12,691 nt of DNA from Nitrospirota bacterium (GTDB taxonomy: Bacteria > Nitrospirota > Nitrospiria > Nitrospirales > Nitrospiraceae): the NCBI GenBank assembly GCA_016222925.1, contig JACRQB010000007.1, positions 1 to 12,691 of the forward strand, in the 5' to 3' direction. Of this stretch, positions 1-5,801 are shown one piece after another (position 1 is the stretch's first letter; each line of letters opens with the position of its first letter). The notes under the pieces are model-generated. The model saw only the letters and a list, made by a program, of their open reading frames with translations. It had not been told where the DNA came from and searched no databases. Both the position numbers and the translations under genes were made by a program.

Positions 1-661
1 CACGCCGCGCCTCGATGAGGACTCGATCACCCTTCTTGATCACCAATGGAGGCTTCACAAAGGCTGGGCGTAGCGGTGTCTCGGGCGGAAGAGGCCGTGA
101 TGCGCTCTTTCCGATGACCTCTCCTTGATCGGTAATGAAGGGATGGTTGATCTGATGAACCCGCAGTCCGACCGTCTTGAGATCGCTCATATCAATCAGT
201 TCTTCGGCCTTCAGAAAGCGAGTGACAACAACCGCGTCGATCATCGCCGCAATATCGGCAACGACCTGGATTGTTTTCCGAGATTTCCCGTTTGCCACCG
301 CCTCCACATGAAACATCCGCCGTCCTAGACCTTCTTCCATCGAGTTGGGAATGACCTGCAACTCCACCGTCCCGCCGGGAATCATCACCGGATCCGCGGG
401 CTCCAACACCGTCACATGTACCGTCTTCACCTTGTGCCCCCATTCGCTCTCCAGATGTTTCTGAATGGCCTTCCGAATCAGCTCAGAGTTGACCTCGCTG
501 ACAGCCACTCGGTCCACAACGGTGTCGGTCGCCCGATGAATCGGACCTCGGGACGCCGACGAGATCGACCGGGACTCACCACTAGGCCCCGCACGTGACG
601 TCGTCACGTCGAAGCCTACGGATGAAAGGAATATGATCATGGTCAGCCAAATCCTAGACAT
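1..661 (-). CDS. flgA: Flagellar P-ring assembly chaperone FlgA, 3' end beyond window
   Basis: This frame is open from an ATG at 659-661 to the window edge (about 220 codons seen), so the C-terminus is missing. FlgA is a periplasmic chaperone needed to polymerise FlgI into the P ring. The start MSRIWLTMIIFLSSVGF is a short Sec-type signal peptide. The visible C-terminal part (VVTRFLKAEELIDMSDLK, then PLRPAF and VIKKGDRVLIEARR) matches the SAF-type domain of the family, in which the chain reads a hydrophobic 'xxVVVaxrxlxaGxxI' stretch followed by 'PlrxGxxl'. A Shine-Dalgarno AAGGAG (668-673) lies 6 bases upstream and overlaps the flgG stop codon, so flgA is probably translationally coupled to flgG in the flgFGA unit. 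The family and start calls are secure; only the missing end is unknown. Confidence 0.9.
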   Translation of the reverse strand, partial: MSRIWLTMIIFLSSVGFDVTTSRAGPSGESRSISSASRGPIHRATDTVVDRVAVSEVNSELIRKAIQKHLESEWGHKVKTVHVTVLEPADPVMIPGGTVELQVIPNSMEEGLGRRMFHVEAVANGKSRKTIQVVADIAAMIDAVVVTRFLKAEELIDMSDLKTVGLRVHQINHPFITDQGEVIGKSASRPLPPETPLRPAFVKPPLVIKKGDRVLIEARR

Positions 662-671
662 GAGCCGCTCC

Positions 672-1463
672 TTATCGTCTGAGATTGTTCGCAATGGCCA
701 TCATTTCGTCGGAAGCCTGAATCGTCTTGGAGTTAATCTCGTAGCTTCGCTGCGCGATAATCATATTGACCATTTCTTCGGCGAGATTGACATTCGAACT
801 CTCCAAGAATCCCTGCTGGATCGTCCCGAATCCGGTGGTAAAGCCGCCGGTCCCCTGCGTCGGAGGGCCGGAAGCAAAGCTATCAATAAAGAGATTGCTC
901 CCCATAGCGACCAACCCGGAAGGATTGTCGAACCGTGTCAGCTGTATTTGCCCTACTTGTGAGGACTGCGTCACACCTGGCAGCAAAACCGAGACCGTAC
1001 CGTCCTGCCCGATATCCACCTTGAGCGCGCCGGAAGGTATTGTAATCACGGGATTGAGAAGATCACCGTCGCCGGTCACGAGATTGCCCACATTGTCACG
1101 CTTAAACGATCCATTTCGGGTATACATGATCGTCCCATCAGGACGGGAGACTTGAAAAAACCCTGCTCCATCGATCGCCAGATCCGTCTCGTTGTTCGTT
1201 TGGCGCATATTCCCCTGAATCCACTCTTTCGCAACAGTCGTTGGGCGCACCCCTGCTCCGACCTGGATGCCGACTGGAAAGACCCCGACATTGGAGGCGC
1301 TGGTACCGGGGAGTCGTTGAATCTGATACAGCAGGTCCGCAAACTCAGCTCGGCTGCGTTTAAAGGAGTTGGTGTTGACGTTCGCAAGGTTATGGGCGAC
1401 CGTGTCGACGTTGATTTGCTGAGCCGTCATTCCGGTCGCCGCGGTCCACATGGCACGAATCAT
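672..1463 (-). CDS. flgG: Distal rod protein FlgG
   Basis: FlgG forms the distal part of the flagellar rod, the drive shaft crossing the periplasm. At 263 residues it has the normal family length. The N-terminal rod signature is clear (GMTAQQINVDTVAHNLANVN, then TNSFKRSRAEFADLLYQ). The C-terminal D1 segment has SNVNLAEEMVNMIIAQRSYE followed by NSKTIQASDEMM, also typical. The inserted residues after Phe/Lys (about 45-65, with LLYQIQRLPGTSASNVG) are the FlgG-specific insertion that distinguishes it from FlgF. The start is supported by an AGGAGG ribosome site at 1469-1474, 5 bases upstream. It follows flgF after 91 bases and precedes flgA by 10. Rod proteins are exported by the Fli/Flh apparatus encoded upstream in this window. 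Confidence 0.96.
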   Translation of the reverse strand: MIRAMWTAATGMTAQQINVDTVAHNLANVNTNSFKRSRAEFADLLYQIQRLPGTSASNVGVFPVGIQVGAGVRPTTVAKEWIQGNMRQTNNETDLAIDGAGFFQVSRPDGTIMYTRNGSFKRDNVGNLVTGDGDLLNPVITIPSGALKVDIGQDGTVSVLLPGVTQSSQVGQIQLTRFDNPSGLVAMGSNLFIDSFASGPPTQGTGGFTTGFGTIQQGFLESSNVNLAEEMVNMIIAQRSYEINSKTIQASDEMMAIANNLRR

Positions 1464-1486
1464 GGAATCCTCCTACGTATCTCGCC

Positions 1487-1526
1487 GTTCGTAAAACGTG
1501 AAACGCGCTAGCTGATGTTTACGAAC
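1487..1526. repeat. Imperfect inverted repeat between flgF and flgG
   Basis: GTTCGTAAAAC (1487-1497) and GTTTACGAAC (1517-1526) are inverted repeats with one extra A in the left arm, separated by about 19 bases. A degenerate short tandem array of ACGA/ACCGA-like units runs from about 1521 to 1546. The region lies in the 91-base gap between the flgF stop and the flgG ribosome site, so it would form a hairpin in the flgFGA transcript. There is no T-run to make it a standard terminator. It could be an RNA-processing or stability element, or an intergenic repeat remnant. Confidence 0.5.
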
Positions 1527-1554
1527 GACCGACGACCAACGACGCTTCACAGTC

Positions 1555-2325
1555 TTAGAGCACTCGTCCTACATCTTGAATCGTGACCTCAGTCATACGA
1601 TCAAGTGATTGAATCAGCTTTTGCGTTGATTCATAGTTGCGCATACCCTGAAGCATCTTCACCATCTCGCCGATGGAATTGACGTTGGACTCTTCGATGT
1701 GCCCAACCTGAATCTGCGGATTCTTGGCCACCGTGCCTTTCTCCGAGAAGAACAGCCCTTCCGACGACTTCTGCGGCATGTCTTCATCCGCAAATTCCAT
1801 GACTTTGATTGTCGCGACAGGTTTGTCATCGACTTTGATGTCTCCCTGTGTCGTAATCTCCAATTTTCCTGGAGGAATCTTGATCTCACCCCTCGTCCCC
1901 ATCACGGGATAACCCAGTCCTGTCACCAACCGACGTTGGTTATCCAGTGACAGCATGCCGTTGCGGGTGTATCGAGGCCCTTGTGGCGTCTGTACCTCAA
2001 AAAACCCTTGCCCTTGAATGGCGACGTCCAGCGGATTGCCGGTCAATCGGATGCGGCCTGGCTCAAATGTGGTCTTGATCTGATGCGGTGCGACAAACGC
2101 ACGCTCAGATGGTCCGAATGGTCTGGCCATGATCTGTTGGGTCAATCCCACAGTTCGGCCTCCGGTGGGAGCGACCGCATGGTACCGTGGGAATATGGCT
2201 TTGAAGGCCTGCTCATCCTGCTTGAACCCAGCGGTATTCACATTGGCCATATTGTTCGCAAACACTTGCATACGCCGTTCATGGGCGAGTGCTCCAGACA
2301 AGATGGAATAGATACCTCGATTCAT
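1555..2325 (-). CDS. flgF: Proximal rod protein FlgF
   Basis: FlgF is a structural subunit of the proximal flagellar rod. The 256-residue protein has the N-terminal rod signature (MNRGIYSILSGALAHERRMQ followed by VFANNMANVNTAGFKQDE). The C-terminal SNVNSIGEMVKMLQGMRNYE plus TQKLIQSLDRM completes the coiled D1 domain. The centre (about residues 85-140, with NPLDVAIQGQGFFEVQTPQG and RYTRNGMLSLD) is the FlgE/F/G-like domain. The rod-family call is certain; FlgF rather than FlgG follows from the adjacent clear FlgG and from the sequence directly after the N-terminal signature. AAAGGAG at 2334-2340 supports the ATG at 2325. It is the first gene of a separate transcript with a sigma-54-like promoter 30-45 bases upstream. 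Confidence 0.94.
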   Translation of the reverse strand: MNRGIYSILSGALAHERRMQVFANNMANVNTAGFKQDEQAFKAIFPRYHAVAPTGGRTVGLTQQIMARPFGPSERAFVAPHQIKTTFEPGRIRLTGNPLDVAIQGQGFFEVQTPQGPRYTRNGMLSLDNQRRLVTGLGYPVMGTRGEIKIPPGKLEITTQGDIKVDDKPVATIKVMEFADEDMPQKSSEGLFFSEKGTVAKNPQIQVGHIEESNVNSIGEMVKMLQGMRNYESTQKLIQSLDRMTEVTIQDVGRVL

Positions 2326-2354
2326 ATTGCCGACTCCTTTTGCCTTCGAGAGAC

Positions 2355-2370
2355 AGCAACCCTTATGCCA
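2355..2370 (-). promoter_or_regulatory. Sigma-54 (RpoN) type promoter for flgFGA
   Basis: On the minus strand the sequence reads TGGCAT-AAGGG-TTGCT (-24 element at 2365-2370, -12 element at 2355-2359). The consensus is TGGCAC-N5-TTGCW: both invariant dinucleotides, GG and GC, are present with exactly 10 bases between them, and a C precedes the TGG. Transcription would begin near 2344, giving an 18-20 base leader that contains the AAAGGAG ribosome site of flgF. Class II/III rod genes under RpoN and an NtrC-type activator are common in polar flagellates, which fits. No activator site was identified. Confidence 0.65.
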
Positions 2371-2632
2371 GATTCGTTCCGAACAGAGATTTCTTTATAT
2401 CGAATGCGAACTCAGCCAAATGCAGGCATGAACTGACTTCCGCCGTGGAGCAACAGGGTGATATGGGATCGCCCCGCCATGCTGCGAGGGTGAATTATAC
2501 CCACTGAGGTGAAAATTATTCCTAGCGCCCACACACCGTTACTGAAATACACCACCATGCTATAGATCGTTGCCTCAATCGTGGGAACGCATGATGTGAG
2601 ACTTTCATGCGCATAATCTTGATCGCTGATTG

Positions 2633-2655
2633 AGGACCCGGCTATGCCGGGTCCT
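2633..2655 (-). terminator. Strong GC-rich hairpin downstream of fliA (possible terminator)
   Basis: AGGACCCGGC (2633-2642) and GCCGGGTCCT (2646-2655) form a perfect 10-base-pair stem around the three-base loop TAT. It lies about 130 bases past the fliA stop, where the long operon would be expected to end. Neither side has a run of T, so it is not a canonical intrinsic terminator. It may act as a Rho-assisted or 3'-protecting hairpin. A weaker 7-base-pair hairpin (AGACTAT / ATAGTCT, 2719-2737, loop CGCGA) lies between it and fliA. Confidence 0.4.
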
Positions 2656-2785
2656 AGTCGAGATCTCGTCGAGAGTGGTACGGGGTTCTTGGATTTAGAA
2701 ATGAAGCCGAGCCATCGCAGACTATCGCGAATAGTCTCACTACGCTGGCAATCGAGTATCCAGCCGAATCGGTCGGACGATAGAA

Positions 2786-3535
2786 TCAACTCGGTGTATG
2801 CAAGTGCGTCTTGAGCTGGATGATAGCCTTGGTATGGATTTGGCAAACCCGTGATTCAGTGACCTTTAGCAACTCTCCGATTTCCTTCATCGTAAGCTCC
2901 TCATAGTAATACAAGGTCAGAACGAGGCGCTCTTTTTCCGGCAACCTGTGAATAGCCTCGGCGATCAATTCACGTTCACGCTCGTTGACCAATGAGGACA
3001 GGGGATCCGGCGTGTGCGTATCGGCCAACATCTTGACCACTTTATGCCCGTCTGGTTCATGAAGGCCTAAATCGTCCACACTGATCATCACCGCCCCTCT
3101 GGCCCGCGTAATGAAATCATCCAGCTCTTCCAGGGACATCTTCAGTTCCGTCGCCACCTCTTCATCATATGGCGGTCGACCCAATCGACTCATCAGCATC
3201 GTGTGCGTCTTTTGGAGCAAGCCGATGCGTTCATGAACCGACCTCGGGATCCAATCCATCGATCGAATCTCATCGAGCATGGCGCCACGAATTCTAAACT
3301 CCGCATACGTCTTAAACTTCGCTTCTCGTGTGGGATCATACTTGTCCATGGCATCCATGAGTCCAATGGTGCCAACCGAAATCAGATCCTCCGCGTCGAG
3401 GTACGCCGGGAGGCGGAAGGCCAGCCGATGGGCCATCGCGCGAATAACATGGGCAAACTCCTTGATCAGCTCTTCGCGTCTGGCCCCCTGGGCCGAAAAT
3501 GATTTTCGCTCGTGTGGTAAAGCAGTCTTGCTCAT
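2786..3535 (-). CDS. fliA: Flagellar sigma factor FliA (sigma-28)
   Basis: FliA directs RNA polymerase to late flagellar promoters and is normally held inactive by FlgM until the hook is complete. The 249-residue protein has region 2 at about 20-95 (AEDLISVGTIGLMDAMDKYD, then KFKTYAEFRIRGAMLDEIRS, the usual FliA core-binding and -10 recognition segments). The FliA-type WIPRSV motif is at about 95-100. Region 3 spans about 100-150. Region 4 with its helix-turn-helix spans about 185-240 (LPEKERLVLTLYYYEELTMK, then EIGELLKVTESRVCQIHTKA). The length is typical. It begins 24 bases after flhG and is probably cotranscribed with it; the upstream purine-rich GGGAAGA is only a modest ribosome site. It is the last gene before the intergenic region. 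Confidence 0.97.
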   Translation of the reverse strand: MSKTALPHERKSFSAQGARREELIKEFAHVIRAMAHRLAFRLPAYLDAEDLISVGTIGLMDAMDKYDPTREAKFKTYAEFRIRGAMLDEIRSMDWIPRSVHERIGLLQKTHTMLMSRLGRPPYDEEVATELKMSLEELDDFITRARGAVMISVDDLGLHEPDGHKVVKMLADTHTPDPLSSLVNERERELIAEAIHRLPEKERLVLTLYYYEELTMKEIGELLKVTESRVCQIHTKAIIQLKTHLHTPS

Positions 3536-3559
3536 GATCTTCCCATGTCCGATCGTTGG

Positions 3560-4429
3560 TCAGTTACTGGCCGGCGTCACCGCTCGTTGCCAAACAAGCT
3601 GTACGGAACTTTTGGGGAGACCAGGCCTCGGCCACTGGACGACTTGCTGTGCCAACCGCTTGAATGCTTGGGCGGCCGGCGCATCCGGAAATATCTCAGA
3701 GAGCGCCTTCTGCTGCATGACGGCCAAATGCACATAATCGTCGTAGGGAATGGCTCCGACTAATTCGACGGCCACATGAAGAAAATGATCCACCGCCACA
3801 TCCAACTTGCCGAACACTTCAGCAGCTTCACGGGGGCTCTTGGCTTGATTCACCAGCACTTTGAACCGACGTTCCCGATACTGGCGGGCCAAGACTTTAA
3901 TCAGTGCATAGGCATCCGTGAGCGATGTCGGCTCCGGCGAGACGACGATCATCGTCTCATCTGCCGCCGAGGCAAAAAAGGTGACGTTCGGTGAGATGCC
4001 CGCACCCGTATCGATCAGAAGCACGTCCATCTCTGACGTGAGCTGTGCCAACTGTTCCTGGATCATGACCTGTTGGGCTTCCGTCAGCGCCGTTAGACTT
4101 GCCACGCCGGAGCTGGCCGGAATCACATGAATACCCGCTGGGCCGTCGAGTACGATCTCCTCGATCGTATGGGTGCCCACCAAGACGTCTTCGATCGTAT
4201 GCCGTGGAACCAGCCCCAGGAGGACATCGAGATTACCTAAGCCGAGATCGGCATCCAAAATCAGTACCCGCTTGCCAACCCTCGTGAGCGCAATAGCAAG
4301 GTTCGCAACCACATTGGACTTTCCGACTCCTCCCTTGCCGCTGGATACCGCGATGACGTGAGTGGAGGGACCACCTCTACGACTCAGATCCTCCGACATC
4401 AGAACAGACCTTCTTGTTCCAAACGGCAT
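3560..4429 (-). CDS. flhG: MinD-like ATPase FlhG (flagellar number regulator)
   Basis: FlhG (FleN/YlxH) is a ParA/MinD-family ATPase that limits flagellar number and works with FlhF at the pole. The deviant Walker A SGKGGVGKS, the DADLGLGNLDVLLGL segment (switch I region) and LLIDTGAGIS (switch II) are all present. The start is uncertain. An ATG at 4456 gives 298 residues and an 8-base overlap with the flhF stop, suiting translational reinitiation, but its nearest purine run is about 12 bases away. The ATG at 4429 gives 289 residues and has GGAGGT at 4436-4441 only 6 bases upstream, so it is preferred here. With either start, the DQAxxLR motif by which FlhG normally stimulates the FlhF GTPase is not recognisable; the longer form begins MDNPAGGLDM. 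It is followed 24 bases later by fliA. Confidence 0.92.
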   Translation of the reverse strand: MPFGTRRSVLMSEDLSRRGGPSTHVIAVSSGKGGVGKSNVVANLAIALTRVGKRVLILDADLGLGNLDVLLGLVPRHTIEDVLVGTHTIEEIVLDGPAGIHVIPASSGVASLTALTEAQQVMIQEQLAQLTSEMDVLLIDTGAGISPNVTFFASAADETMIVVSPEPTSLTDAYALIKVLARQYRERRFKVLVNQAKSPREAAEVFGKLDVAVDHFLHVAVELVGAIPYDDYVHLAVMQQKALSEIFPDAPAAQAFKRLAQQVVQWPRPGLPKSSVQLVWQRAVTPASN

Positions 4430-4435
4430 ATCAAG

Positions 4436-4441
4436 ACCTCC
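4436..4441 (-). promoter_or_regulatory. Strong ribosome binding site deciding the flhG start
   Basis: GGAGGT on the minus strand lies 6 bases before the ATG at 4427-4429. It is a near-ideal Shine-Dalgarno and favours this start over the ATG at 4454-4456, which lacks a well-placed one. It lies inside the longer reading frame (as a Gly-Gly pair), so chance cannot be excluded. Confidence 0.55.
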
Positions 4442-4448
4442 AGCCGGA

Positions 4449-5783
4449 TTATCCATGGTGAATTGCTGCTCCCATTAACGCAGGAGTTGCGTCTGATGAG
4501 TGACCTGCCCGATTGATCCGCACCTGAGCATCACCAGAGCGTTCCGCAGTCAACAACGCCGCCAAACGTTCAGATGAGGCAACCTCGATATCGCCGGGAA
4601 CCCGCCGTCCGATGCTCCAATATGACAGCGGTACGCCGGTTTGATGCGCGACCTCAAAGATCGTGCCGAACGATTCCGTCTCGTCGAGTTTGGTGAACAA
4701 CAGACGCAGCTGCGGGAGATCACTGAGGCGCTTCGTGATCCGATAGAGCTCCTGCTCCCTGATGGAAGCCGGAAGCACCAGATGGGTCGTGACGGCCTCC
4801 TGTGGGAGAAGCCGTCGGAGTTCGTCGGCCAAGACCAGGTCACTCGATCCAATCCCCGGCATGTCAATCAACACCAGATCGACTTGCCTATGGCGACGGA
4901 GCCCTTCATGGACCTGTCGAGCCGACACGGCACACGCAAACGGCACCCCTACGACCCTGGCATACCGACGGAGCTGCTCCACCGCCGTTTCCCGATATGT
5001 ATTAAAGGTAATGAGGGCCACGGATCTCCGATGCTCAAGGCGATAATAGGACGCCAGCTTGGCTGCAACCGCGGTCTTCCCGGCTCCACTGGGCCCGATC
5101 AGGAGACCGATGGAGGGAAATCCCTCTCCCTGCAAAAGCGGCTCGCTCGTTCGTACACGAGTCGCGATTTCACGCTGGAGCGCATGCCGAATTGACTCCT
5201 CGCCATCTGGACCGGCGCCTTTTTCGGTCTTGCACACCTCGTTCACCAACACATCCACAGTGGACGCATTCATCCCCTGCGCGATAAGCGAGCGGCGCAG
5301 CCAGACCAGCATAGACACCGGTTGACGTTCGATGGACCGGACGTCTTCCCGCGACAAATCCTCCAATAGGCGGCCTAATTCATTCACCACGGCCTGCAAC
5401 TGTCTCCGGCGATTCGGCTTCACCGGCATTCGAGACGGCTTCAACGAGGCGGGCCGACCGACGGGCGGTGTCGTCGTCTTCCCATTGGGCTTTAACATGC
5501 CTTGCAGCGTCTGTTGAAAGTTCGGCGCAGACCCCGCCCCTGCATCAGACGGTCTCCTGGGTGTGACACCCTGTGGGGATTTTTCTGCTGGCTGAAAGGG
5601 CCGCGGAGCGTCTTGATCCGATGCGGCCATCACTTCCAGGACCGGTCGATTGAATGCTCGTACGATTCGCCCTCCCTCGCGCACTTCTTTCGCCGACAAG
5701 ATGATGGCATCCGGCCCCAGTTCTTCCTTGATGGCGCGCATGGCATCCTGCATGGTAAGCGCGTGAAATGTCTTGACCTTCAT
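4449..5783 (-). CDS. flhF: SRP-type GTPase FlhF (flagellar placement)
   Basis: FlhF is the third SRP-family GTPase; it recruits the first flagellar parts to the cell pole. The 444-residue protein has the FlhF N-terminal B domain (MKVKTFHALTMQDAMRAIKE, about 1-50), a long low-complexity Pro/Ser/Lys linker (about 55-125), a helical N domain (about 128-215) and the NG GTPase domain (about 222-415). P-loop GPSGAGKT is at 230-237 and the G4 motif TKLDE at 364-368. Two motifs are unusual: the conserved DTYR is NTYR (Asn261) and the G3 DTAGR is DMPGI (307-311). The usual closing motif GQxVPEDI reads GRRVPGDI. The C-terminus after about 415 is variable. AAGGTAGG precedes the ATG. It starts 18 bases after flhA and adjoins or overlaps flhG. 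Confidence 0.96.
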   Translation of the reverse strand: MKVKTFHALTMQDAMRAIKEELGPDAIILSAKEVREGGRIVRAFNRPVLEVMAASDQDAPRPFQPAEKSPQGVTPRRPSDAGAGSAPNFQQTLQGMLKPNGKTTTPPVGRPASLKPSRMPVKPNRRRQLQAVVNELGRLLEDLSREDVRSIERQPVSMLVWLRRSLIAQGMNASTVDVLVNEVCKTEKGAGPDGEESIRHALQREIATRVRTSEPLLQGEGFPSIGLLIGPSGAGKTAVAAKLASYYRLEHRRSVALITFNTYRETAVEQLRRYARVVGVPFACAVSARQVHEGLRRHRQVDLVLIDMPGIGSSDLVLADELRRLLPQEAVTTHLVLPASIREQELYRITKRLSDLPQLRLLFTKLDETESFGTIFEVAHQTGVPLSYWSIGRRVPGDIEVASSERLAALLTAERSGDAQVRINRAGHSSDATPALMGAAIHHG

Positions 5784-5801
5784 AACCTACCTTACGATTA
5801 G

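Larger units (their letters stand above)
2341..2785. other. Intergenic region between fliA and flgF
   Basis: This 445-base stretch separates the fliM-fliA unit from flgFGA. It holds the sigma-54-like promoter at its flgF-proximal end and two hairpins (2633-2655 and 2719-2737) nearer fliA. A 144-codon open frame on the minus strand (2412-2846) begins inside fliA in another frame, has no convincing ribosome site and has no family features I recognise, so it is not called as a gene. Codon structure and composition look non-coding. The rest shows nothing I can name. Confidence 0.7.

Noticed and set aside
2393..2397. TAAAG on the minus strand upstream of flgF as a sigma-28 -35 element
   Set aside because: No GCCGATAA-like -10 element follows at the required spacing; the sigma-54 match just downstream is far better.
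2412..2846. 144-codon open frame on the minus strand overlapping the end of fliA
   Set aside because: It starts inside fliA in another frame, lacks a ribosome site, and its sequence shows no domain or plausible protein composition.
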